This document shows, one piece after another, positions 43,874 through 51,207 of a stretch of DNA of 64,000 bases. Position numbers and translations under genes: made by a program. This stretch comes from JAUREX01 sp964472135. GTDB lineage: Bacteria; Pseudomonadota; Alphaproteobacteria; Rhodobacterales; Rhodobacteraceae. Position 1 is the first letter of the stretch. Every line of letters starts with the position of its first letter. The notes beneath the pieces were generated by a model. The model did no database searches, was not told where the DNA came from, and saw nothing but the letters and a program-made list of their open reading frames with translations. The stretch spans positions 35,105 to 99,104 of the forward strand of contig CAYYJB010000002.1 in the NCBI GenBank assembly GCA_964472135.1, in the 5' to 3' direction.

Positions 43874-44749
43874 TCAGAGCGGCTCGCCCGAAAGCATGGA
43901 GGCGGCCGCATGGCCGATCTCGTAGGAGAGCATCTCGAACAGCGCATCGAACGCGGCAAAGAGCGCGGCGTTGAGGCGCTCGCCCGCGGGGGTTTCGCAG
44001 AAGGCGACATAGGCCGCGATCTCGTCGGTGCCGAGCGGGTCGTAGGCGAGGTTCAGGAACGACCAGACCCAGGCCTCGGCCTCGGCGCGCAGCGCCTCCT
44101 CCTGGGCCCAGATGTCGGCGAGCATCGCCGCCTCGCCCTCATCCGCCGCGCCGGGCACGCCGCCTCCATCCGAAAGCCCGCGCATGAAGGCTACATTGGC
44201 GTTCATCGCGCCCATCACGTTGCGCTCGATCAGGTCGTTGGCGACGATGAAGCGGTCGATCTGCGCCAGATGGGCCTCGCTGCCCTCGCGGGCGCGTTCG
44301 AGCGCGAGATCGGCGAGATCCTGCACCGCCTGATCGGCAAGCGCCTCGCGCGCCGAAAGCTCGAGATCGACGATCCGCGCGCCCAGATCGGACCGAAAGA
44401 AGCCGACCATGGCATCGACCTCATCGCCCGGGGCATCGGCGAGCGCTGCGGCGAGCGCGATCGACAGTTCGGCGTGCAGGCGGTCGGGTTCGTGGATTTC
44501 GGCCACGATCCCGTCCCATCTGGCACCGCCACGATCGGGGAAAAGGCTCTGCTCAAGATCCGCGCCCTGCTCGATGCCCTCGGCCGACAGGATCGCCGCC
44601 GTTCGCGCGATATCGAGCGCCGATTCGAGTTCGGCGAAGCTCCCCGCGCGAAGGGGCGACGCGACGAGGGCCATCAGCGCGAACGCCGCCAGTTGCGCGA
44701 GGTTTGCCTTGGGCCGGACGAAATCGGCGCAACCGCGCGAAGGGATCAT
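43874..44749 (-). CDS. DUF2059 domain-containing exported protein
   Basis: The product is 291 residues. The hydrophobic stretch at about 17-35 (LAQLAAFALMALVASPLRAG) is a probable signal peptide, so the protein is likely periplasmic. The rest is all-alpha and acidic, with the second half resembling the DUF2059 repeat (AAYVAFCETPAGERLNAALFAAFDALFEMLSYEIG). No catalytic residues can be recognised. The gene is divergent from the LpxR-like barrel gene and upstream of the rplU promoter. Family call moderate; function unknown. Confidence -1.
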   Translation of the reverse strand: MIPSRGCADFVRPKANLAQLAAFALMALVASPLRAGSFAELESALDIARTAAILSAEGIEQGADLEQSLFPDRGGARWDGIVAEIHEPDRLHAELSIALAAALADAPGDEVDAMVGFFRSDLGARIVDLELSAREALADQAVQDLADLALERAREGSEAHLAQIDRFIVANDLIERNVMGAMNANVAFMRGLSDGGGVPGAADEGEAAMLADIWAQEEALRAEAEAWVWSFLNLAYDPLGTDEIAAYVAFCETPAGERLNAALFAAFDALFEMLSYEIGHAAASMLSGEPL

Positions 44750-44911
44750 GTTGAAACCGCTCCTGTGCGCGGCATGCGCGCCGCCATCTGCCCAAAGCTA
44801 GCGCGTGCCCCGGCCCCTGCCAAGACGGGGCGCGAAAGGGCTGGCGCTGCGCCAAATTTCGTGCTTAGGTTGATATTTGAAAGTAATTATCCACCATTGG
44901 CAGAGGTCACC

Positions 44912-45838
44912 ATGATGCGCCGCATCGCGTTCGCCTGTCTTGTCTCGTTGTCCATGATGGCCGCCGCCCCGCTGAAGGCGGAGCAGCGCCCGGGAGGCGC
45001 GCCACCGCCCGCTTGGGATCATCGTGGTTTCGTGGTGCATACGCACAATGATTTCCTTGTCGATTCGGGGCGCGACCGCTGGCGCACCGGCGGGGCGACG
45101 CTGGTGCAGTTCCTGCGTCTGGCCGGCACCGAGGCCGAATTGCGCCTGAGGGGTGAGTTCATCACGCCCTGGAATTCGCTTCAGGCGGGAATCGATCGCC
45201 CACCAGCCGCGATCGCGGGGGCGGGGCTGTTCTTCGGGCGCGATCTTGGCGGCGGCGCGCAACTTCGGGCCGGGATCGAGATCGTGCATGTCGGAGCGTC
45301 GCTCTTTGCCTTCCAGTCGGCGCTGCACGAATACTTCAACCTGCGCGGTTACGACTATGCCGCGCGCGGCGACAAGACTGCCGAACGCAGCTATGGCGCG
45401 CTCCATGCCGAGATATCGCGCAGCCTCACCCTCGGCCCGGCGACGCTGCGCCCGTTTGCCGGTTTCGAGGCGGGGTTCGAGAACCATTCGCGGATCGGCA
45501 TCGACGCCACCCTCGGCGGGCCCGGTTTTGCGTCGCTCTCGTCGCGCGATCCGGTCTCGGGCTTCCTGCTGCCGGCGTGGCGGCGCGCCGAGTTCGCGAA
45601 CGGCCGGTCGGGCTCGGCGCTGGTGCTCGGGGTCGATCTGGCGCGCGACCATGGCTCGAACCTGTTCACCCGTGGCGGGGTGCAGCCGACCCGCTATCGC
45701 ACGCGCGCGCGGGTCGGCGTGATGCACAGTTTCGCGAACTGGACGGGCTTTGCCGGTGTCACCCACCTCTCGCGCGAGTTCGAGGGCCAGATCGAGCCGC
45801 AGGTGATCGGGACGCTGGCGCTCGCGCGGACGTTCTGA
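44912..45838 (+). CDS. LpxR-like (DUF2219) outer-membrane beta-barrel protein
   Basis: The product is 308 residues. A signal peptide (IAFACLVSLSMMAAAPLKAE, cleavage near 24) is followed by alternating hydrophobic strands and a terminal aromatic residue (ARTF), typical of an outer-membrane barrel. The early HNDFLVDSGRDRWRTGG stretch resembles the active-site Asn-Asp and Thr/Gly region of LpxR, the lipid A 3'-O-deacylase. The later catalytic His/Glu cannot be placed with confidence, so enzyme activity is uncertain. The upstream region is AT-rich (TTGATATTTGAAAGTAATTA), a likely promoter. The protein may remodel lipid A or simply share the fold. Confidence -1.
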   Translation: MMRRIAFACLVSLSMMAAAPLKAEQRPGGAPPPAWDHRGFVVHTHNDFLVDSGRDRWRTGGATLVQFLRLAGTEAELRLRGEFITPWNSLQAGIDRPPAAIAGAGLFFGRDLGGGAQLRAGIEIVHVGASLFAFQSALHEYFNLRGYDYAARGDKTAERSYGALHAEISRSLTLGPATLRPFAGFEAGFENHSRIGIDATLGGPGFASLSSRDPVSGFLLPAWRRAEFANGRSGSALVLGVDLARDHGSNLFTRGGVQPTRYRTRARVGVMHSFANWTGFAGVTHLSREFEGQIEPQVIGTLALARTF

Positions 45839-45896
45839 CATCACATCGCTGTCGCCTGAAATGCATTAATCTCCTGATCGATTCGGAGAGGCGCCC

Positions 45897-46433
45897 ATGA
45901 AGATCCTGATCGCCTATGCCACCACCGACGGGCAGACGCGCAGGATCGCGCGCTTTGTCGCCGACCGCATCGCCGATCAGGGGCACGGGGTCGAGTTGCT
46001 GGCGGCGGCGGACGGTGCGGATCTCGATCTCGGGCGGTTCGACGGCGCGATCCTCGCGGGGTCGCTGCACGCGGGGGGGTTCCAGAAAACCCTTCTGGCC
46101 TTTGCCCGCGACCATGCGCGCGCGCTCGATGCGCGCCCGACGCTGTTTCTGGCGGTCTCGCTCTCGGCCGCGGGGACGGATGCCGAGGATTGGGCGGGGC
46201 TGCGCGCCTGCCTCGCCAAGTTCGAGGCCGACGCCGGCTGGCACCCGCGCGAGACGCTCCATGTCGCGGGGGCGTTCCGGTTCACCGAATACGATTTCTT
46301 CCGCGCCTGGGCGATGCGCCGGATCGCCGAAAAGAAGGGCGAGACGGTCGACCCGCACGCCGACAGGGAATATACCGACTGGGCGGCGCTCGGTCAGGCG
46401 ACCGATGCCTGGCTCGCGCGGCTCGGAGGGTGA
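45897..46433 (+). CDS. flavodoxin-domain protein, HemG-like protoporphyrinogen dehydrogenase
   Basis: The product is 178 residues. The N-terminal FMN-binding pattern ILIAYATTDGQTRRIARFVADRI and the later AGSLHAGGFQK, LFLAVSLSAAG and RFTEYDFFRAWAMRRIAEKKGE match HemG-type long-chain flavodoxins. In Enterobacteria HemG oxidises protoporphyrinogen IX with quinone. Rhodobacterales usually use HemJ for this step, so the role here may differ; a flavodoxin-like redox function is the safe call. It has its own GGAGAGG site and is convergent with the DUF4864 gene, 2 nt apart. Confidence -1.
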   Translation: MKILIAYATTDGQTRRIARFVADRIADQGHGVELLAAADGADLDLGRFDGAILAGSLHAGGFQKTLLAFARDHARALDARPTLFLAVSLSAAGTDAEDWAGLRACLAKFEADAGWHPRETLHVAGAFRFTEYDFFRAWAMRRIAEKKGETVDPHADREYTDWAALGQATDAWLARLGG

Positions 46434-46435
46434 TC

Positions 46436-46840
46436 TCAGGCGCCGACGCCCACGCCCCTGAGGATCTGCACCCCGTTGATCTGCCAGCCCTCGGCCGTCT
46501 CGATCATCTGGTATTCGAGCAGGTGCGCCTGCCCCGCCGCATCCGTCATCATCACCCGCTGCCAGAGCCGCCCCGCGACCTCGCGCAACTCGAGAAACCG
46601 CACCTCGGCCGGGCGGTGGACCATCGGATAGCCCTGCCGCACCATCTGGCCGAAGCGCTCGGGCGTGCCGAACATGCCCTTGATCGCGGGCGAGGCGAAA
46701 CCGAAGGCGGTGGCGAAATCGTCGGCCTTGAACGCCTCGATCTGGCGCGCGATCACGCCCTGGATGGCGGCGTCCTGCGCCTGCCCCATCGGCGAGAGGG
46801 CAAACCACAGCGCGGCGGCAAGCGAGAACAGTCTGGTCAT
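46436..46840 (-). CDS. DUF4864 domain-containing exported protein
   Basis: The product is 134 residues. A signal peptide (LFSLAAALWFALSPMGQAQ, cleavage near 22) is followed by the DUF4864 pattern IQGVIARQIEAFKADDFATAFGFASPAIKGMFGTPERFGQMVRQGYPMV and a C-terminal GWQINGVQIL. It is probably a periplasmic NTF2-like small protein. The function is unknown. It lies 49 nt downstream of the lysyl-tRNA synthetase gene on the opposite end of a convergent pair. Confidence -1.
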   Translation of the reverse strand: MTRLFSLAAALWFALSPMGQAQDAAIQGVIARQIEAFKADDFATAFGFASPAIKGMFGTPERFGQMVRQGYPMVHRPAEVRFLELREVAGRLWQRVMMTDAAGQAHLLEYQMIETAEGWQINGVQILRGVGVGA

Positions 46841-46889
46841 GCGTTCCTCCCCTGGTTTTCAGGGGCTACGCAGACCAAGGCCTGCCGGA

Positions 46890-48470
46890 TCAGCCGCCGA
46901 GTTCGCCGCCAAGCGCCCGGTCGATCAGCGCGATCGTCTCGGCCACGCCATAGAGCGCCACGAACCCGCCAAAGCGCGGGCCCTCGGAGGCGCCGAGCAG
47001 CACCTCGTAGAGCGCCTTGAACCACTCGCGCAGCGGCTCGAAGCCATGATCGCGGCCGACCGCGAAGACGACCGATTGCAGCGCCTCGGCATCGGCGACG
47101 CCCTCCCACGCGGCAAGGCGGGCGCGCAGATCGGCGATGGCCGCGCGCTCGCGCGTGTCGGGGGCGCGAAAGACACGGTTCGGGGCCACGAAATCGGTGA
47201 AATAGCGCACCGCGAACTCGGCCGCGGCGTCGAGGTCGGGGTTGGCCTCGGGGCTTGCCTCGGGCGCATAGCGGCGGATGAAGCCCCAGAGCCCCGACTT
47301 GTCGCGCGCCCCCGCGACGCTCGCGAGGTTCAGCAGCATCGCGAAGGAGACGACCATCCGGCTCTCGGGCGGCTCGCCCGCGTGGATGTGCCAGACCGGG
47401 TTGTCGATCTGCGCGGCGATGTCCTGCCCGTGATAGGCGCGCAACTGCTGGTGGTATTCATCGACCGCCTTGGGGATCACGTCCCACCACAGCCGCTTGG
47501 CGGTCTTGGGCTTCTGGAACATGAAGTAGGAGAGGCTCTCGGTCGCGGCATAGGTGAGCCATTCGTCGATCGTGAGGCCGTTGCCCTTCGATTTCGAGAT
47601 CTTCTGCCCCTTGTCGTCGAGGAAGAGTTCATAGGTGAAATGCTCGGGCGCGCGGCCGCCGAGGATCTCGCAGATCCCGTCATAGATCGGCGTGTTGGTC
47701 GAATGGTCCTTGCCATACATCTCGAAATCGACCTCGAGTGCCGCCCAGCGGGCGCCGAAGTCGGGCTTCCATTGCAGCTTCACATGGCCGCCGGTGACGG
47801 GCAGCGTCCATTCGCGGCCCGTGTCGTCGTCGAAGGTGATCGTGCCCTCGCGCGCATCGACATGCTTCATCGGCACATAGAGGACGCGCCCCGTCTCGGG
47901 GTGGATGGGCAGGAAGCACGAATAGGTCTGCTGGCGCTCCTCGCGCAGGCTCGCGAGCATGACCTCCATGATCGCGTCATAGCGCTCGGCCACGAGGCGC
48001 AGCGTGTCGTCGAAGCGGCCCGAGCGGTAGAAGTCGGTGGCCGAGATGAATTCGTAGGCGAAGCCGAAGGTATCGAGAAAGCGGCGCAGCATCGCGTTGT
48101 TGTGGTGGCCGAAGCTCGCGAATTCGCCGAAGGGGTCGGGCACCGAGGTCAGCGGGCGGTGCAGGTTCTCGCGCAGCATGGGGATGTTCGGGACGTTGTC
48201 GGGCACCTTGCGCATGCCGTCGAGATCGTCCGAAAAGCAGAAGAGCCGCGTCGGGATGTCCGAGATGACCTCGAAGGCGCGCCGGATCATCGTCGTGCGC
48301 GCGACCTCGCCGAAGGTGCCGATGTGCGGGAGCCCCGAGGGGCCATAGCCCGTCTCGAACAGCACATAGCCCTTGGCGGGGGGCGTGCGGTCATAGCGCG
48401 CGAGGATGCGGCGCGCCTCCTCGAAGGGCCAGGCCTTCGACTTCATCGCGGCGTCACGGAGTGCGGACAT
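46890..48470 (-). CDS. lysK: lysyl-tRNA synthetase, class I
   Basis: The product is 526 residues. The class I Rossmann signatures are GPSGLPHIG (HIGH-type, 44-51) and KISKSKGNG (KMSKS, about residue 300), followed by an alpha-helical anticodon domain. Class I LysRS is typical of archaea and Alphaproteobacteria, replacing the common class II enzyme. The N-terminal motif FETGYGPSGLPHIGTFGE is characteristic. A candidate promoter lies at 48519-48547. It is divergent from the TerB gene. Confidence -1.
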   Translation of the reverse strand: MSALRDAAMKSKAWPFEEARRILARYDRTPPAKGYVLFETGYGPSGLPHIGTFGEVARTTMIRRAFEVISDIPTRLFCFSDDLDGMRKVPDNVPNIPMLRENLHRPLTSVPDPFGEFASFGHHNNAMLRRFLDTFGFAYEFISATDFYRSGRFDDTLRLVAERYDAIMEVMLASLREERQQTYSCFLPIHPETGRVLYVPMKHVDAREGTITFDDDTGREWTLPVTGGHVKLQWKPDFGARWAALEVDFEMYGKDHSTNTPIYDGICEILGGRAPEHFTYELFLDDKGQKISKSKGNGLTIDEWLTYAATESLSYFMFQKPKTAKRLWWDVIPKAVDEYHQQLRAYHGQDIAAQIDNPVWHIHAGEPPESRMVVSFAMLLNLASVAGARDKSGLWGFIRRYAPEASPEANPDLDAAAEFAVRYFTDFVAPNRVFRAPDTRERAAIADLRARLAAWEGVADAEALQSVVFAVGRDHGFEPLREWFKALYEVLLGASEGPRFGGFVALYGVAETIALIDRALGGELGG

Positions 48471-48518
48471 CTTTCGCCCCAGGGATCGGCGCGAACCCCC
48501 TGCCCGCGCGGCCCGGGT

Positions 48519-48547
48519 TTCCTATTGCCGGGGTGGGGGCGCGTCAA
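48519..48547 (-). promoter_or_regulatory. candidate sigma-70 promoter for the lysyl-tRNA synthetase gene
   Basis: On the minus strand, TTGACG (48547-48542) and TAGGAA (48524-48519) are separated by 17 nt. The -35 is near-consensus; the -10 is only a moderate match. It leaves a leader of about 40 nt before the start codon at 48470. Confidence -1.
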
Positions 48548-48582
48548 TATTGTGCGGCATTCCCCGGCCAGAGGTTCCGCCC

Positions 48583-49005
48583 GTGCCCGATCCGATCAGT
48601 TCCTACACCCCCCAGGATGCGCTCGTCGCGCTGATGATCGCGGTGTCGGCTTCGGATGAGAACATCCGCACCGCCGAACTCGTCGCGATCCAGCGGATCG
48701 TGAACCACCTGCCGGTGTTCGCGGCCTATGATGCCGACCGCATCCGCCAGATCGCGCAGAGCGTCTTCGACCTGCTGGAGGAAGAGGACGGGCTCGATGC
48801 CCTCTTCGGCCTCATCCGCGACGGGCTGCCCGAGCGGCTGCACGAAACCGCCTATGCGCTCTCGTGCGATGTCGCGGCAGCCGACGGGCGGCTGCGCGAC
48901 ACGGAATTGCGGATGCTGCAGGAAATCCGCGATGAGCTCGAGATCGACCGCCTGCATGCCGCCGCGATCGAGCGCGGCGCGCGCGCCCGCCACATGATGC
49001 CCTGA
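48583..49005 (+). CDS. TerB-fold (tellurite resistance TerB-like) protein
   Basis: The product is 140 residues. The all-helical pattern with paired acidic sites, MIAVSASDENIRTAELVAIQRIV and then CDVAAADGRLRDTELRMLQEIRDEL, matches the TerB/DjlA helical fold, where Asp/Glu clusters can bind metal. Single TerB genes are common in Rhodobacterales and need not relate to tellurite. Translation is placed at GTG 48583, with AGAGG 8 nt before it and similarity starting there. It is convergent with dacB, 8 nt apart. Confidence -1.
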   Translation: MPDPISSYTPQDALVALMIAVSASDENIRTAELVAIQRIVNHLPVFAAYDADRIRQIAQSVFDLLEEEDGLDALFGLIRDGLPERLHETAYALSCDVAAADGRLRDTELRMLQEIRDELEIDRLHAAAIERGARARHMMP

Positions 49006-49013
49006 AGGAGCCT

Positions 49014-50489
49014 TCAGCCGAAGGTCCTGGCCCAGTGCATCAGGGTCTTGCGCTGCATGTCGCGCGCACGCCCGGCCCAGGCACGCGCCCCGGGCGTGCG
49101 CCCGCCATCATCCCGGCGCAACCGGTCGCGCGTCTCGAGGTCGGCGGCGAGGATCGCGAAGGCCCCGACCCGCCCCGACGGCATCCTGAGATAGCCCGCA
49201 AGGGTCGAGACATAATCGAGCGTCCCGGTCTTGGCCCGGGCGGAGGTGCCGCGCGGCGTGCCCTCGGCCAGCGGATGATCGCGCAGGAGGGGCGGCAACG
49301 GCCCCCCGGCACCCGCCTGCGCCAGCGCGCGCGCCATCGCGAGCGGCGCGATCCGCGACCCCGCCCCGAGGCCCGAATGATCGACGAAATGCGCCTCGGC
49401 CCCGAGCCGGCGCGACACCCATTCGGCCATCGCCCGCCCCGACGCCGCCAGATCGGGCGCCCCGGATGCGGCAAGCCCCACCGCCTCGGCGCTGAGGTTC
49501 GTGGAGAAGCGCAGCATCGCGGTCAGCTCGCGCGTCAGCGGTTGCCCCTCGTGGCGGGCGATCTCGCGCGCGTCGGGGCCCGCCGCACCCGCCACCGGTT
49601 CGGGCAGCCCAAGGCCCGCCCCCGCCGCAAGCGTGCGAAAGGCCTGCGCGGCATAAAGCCCGGGCTGGCGCACCGGCAGCCACAGCGTCCCCTCGGCCCC
49701 GAGCGCGCCGGGCGTCACCTCCCATTCCTCGCGCCCCGGCCGGACGCGGTGGACGAACATCGGCCCCGGCCGGTTTTCCACCACCGCGACGCGCACCATC
49801 TCGACCGCCGGCCGATGGTCGAGGCCGCGCGCATCGAGCGCGATCTGCCACCCCTCGCCCTGGCGCGCCCATTCGAAATGCACGCGGTTGTAGTTGAGGT
49901 TGAGGCCCCCGACCCCGGGATTGTATCCCGCCTGCGCCGGCTGCGTCGGATCGATGCGCGCGATCTCGGGGATCGGGCCGCCATCGAACACGAACCGCCC
50001 GCCGACGCGCGTGATCCCCGCCGCGACGCAGGCCGCTGCCAGCCGCGCAAGGTCATCGGAATCGAGCGCCGGATCCCCGCCGCCCGCCAGCACCAGATCC
50101 CCCGCGAGCGTGCCGCCCTGCACCGCGCCCGTCGCGAGGATCCGCGTCGCGAAGCGGTGATCGGACCCGAGCGCATCGAGCGCATAGAGCGCGGTCAGCG
50201 CCTTGAGGCTGCTCGCCGGGGGCAGCGGCGCGCCGCCCTGCGCCTCGGCCAGCGTCTCGCCCGTCGCGGCATCGATCAGCGCCGCGCCCGCCCCGCCGCC
50301 CAGCCGCGCCTCGGCGATGAGGCGCGCCTCGGTCCCCGTTGCCACCACCGCGGGTGCGGCCACCGCCGATGGCCCGAGCCCCGCGGGGCGGGGCGGCGGG
50401 ATCGGAACGCCCGCGCCCAGCGCAGGGCCTGCAAGGCTGGCGGCGAGGCCCGCGAGGATCGCGCGGCGGGTGGGATCGTGTCCGGTCAT
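49014..50489 (-). CDS. dacB: D-alanyl-D-alanine carboxypeptidase/endopeptidase (PBP4 type)
   Basis: The product is 491 residues. The three penicillin-binding-protein motifs are intact: SSLK (93-96), STN (329-331) and KTG (420-422). The large insert domain between the first two is typical for the DacB/PBP4 class, which trims and cleaves peptidoglycan cross-links in the periplasm. The N-terminus HDPTRRAILAGLAASLAGPALGAG looks like a twin-arginine leader rather than a plain Sec signal. The start overlaps the nadD stop (ATGA). Longer upstream frames run through nadD and are not used. Confidence -1.
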   Translation of the reverse strand: MTGHDPTRRAILAGLAASLAGPALGAGVPIPPPRPAGLGPSAVAAPAVVATGTEARLIAEARLGGGAGAALIDAATGETLAEAQGGAPLPPASSLKALTALYALDALGSDHRFATRILATGAVQGGTLAGDLVLAGGGDPALDSDDLARLAAACVAAGITRVGGRFVFDGGPIPEIARIDPTQPAQAGYNPGVGGLNLNYNRVHFEWARQGEGWQIALDARGLDHRPAVEMVRVAVVENRPGPMFVHRVRPGREEWEVTPGALGAEGTLWLPVRQPGLYAAQAFRTLAAGAGLGLPEPVAGAAGPDAREIARHEGQPLTRELTAMLRFSTNLSAEAVGLAASGAPDLAASGRAMAEWVSRRLGAEAHFVDHSGLGAGSRIAPLAMARALAQAGAGGPLPPLLRDHPLAEGTPRGTSARAKTGTLDYVSTLAGYLRMPSGRVGAFAILAADLETRDRLRRDDGGRTPGARAWAGRARDMQRKTLMHWARTFG

Positions 50490-51136
50490 GCCTTCGCCCC
50501 CGTGGGCCAGTCGCCCCGCGCGCGGATCGCGCTCGAGGATGCCGCGTGCAGCGGCAGGTTCACCATGCACCACACCGGCGGCGCGATCCGTCCGAGGCTG
50601 CGCGCGGCCGTCTCGGGCAGGCGCGCCCGCGCGAAGGCGCGCGCCGCGACGGCGTTGCGCGCCGCAAGGGTGCTGCCCGGGCGCGCCAGCACGCCCACGG
50701 GCACCGAATTCAGGATGTCGCGCCAGCGTTCCCAGCGGTGGAACTGCACGAGGTTGTCCGACCCCATGAGCCAGACGAACCGCACGCCGGGATAGAGCGC
50801 GCCAAGCCGCCCGAGCGTGTCGGCCGTGGCCCGCGTGCCCAGCCGGGCCTCGAGGTCGGTGACGACGATGCGCCCGTTCCCCGAGATCAGCGCCCGCGCC
50901 GCCGCCACCCGCGCCCCGATCGCGGCCGGCCCGCGCGCCTTCAGCGGGTTGCCCGGGCTCACGAGCCACCAGATCCGGTCGAGGCCGAATCGCGCGAGTG
51001 CCGCGCGCGTGATGTGCAGATGGCCCGCATGGGGCGGGTCGAAGGATCCGCCCAGAAGCCCGACGCGCTGGCCGGGCATCGCCAAGGGAAAGCCTGTCGG
51101 CACGCCGCTGCCCCGTTCTCGATGCGGCGCCACCAT
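50486..51136 (-). CDS. nadD: nicotinate-nucleotide adenylyltransferase
   Basis: The product is 216 residues. The nucleotidyltransferase motif GGSFDPPHAGHLHI lies at about 29-42, WWLVSPGNPLK follows, and the end has SSSAIR in the position of the usual SSTxIR motif. It adenylylates nicotinate mononucleotide to deamido-NAD+, the substrate of NadE (encoded at 8.8 kb). The ATG start includes a non-conserved leader of about 20 residues; a GTG or ATG further in may be the true start. It is coupled to dacB. Confidence -1.
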   Translation of the reverse strand: MVAPHRERGSGVPTGFPLAMPGQRVGLLGGSFDPPHAGHLHITRAALARFGLDRIWWLVSPGNPLKARGPAAIGARVAAARALISGNGRIVVTDLEARLGTRATADTLGRLGALYPGVRFVWLMGSDNLVQFHRWERWRDILNSVPVGVLARPGSTLAARNAVAARAFARARLPETAARSLGRIAPPVWCMVNLPLHAASSSAIRARGDWPTGAKA

Positions 51137-51164
51137 CCACGGGCGGGCGCGCCTTGTCCAGACC

Positions 51165-51192
51165 GGGGCCGCGCTGGCGCTGCCCCGGCCCC
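51165..51192 (-). terminator. candidate hairpin terminator after the sensor kinase gene
   Basis: GGGGCCG (51165-51171) and CGGCCCC (51186-51192) form a 7-bp GC stem with a 14-nt loop, starting 16 nt after the kinase stop on the minus strand. There is no T-run, so termination strength is doubtful. Confidence -1.
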
Positions 51193-51207
51193 CTCAGCCC
51201 GGACCAC

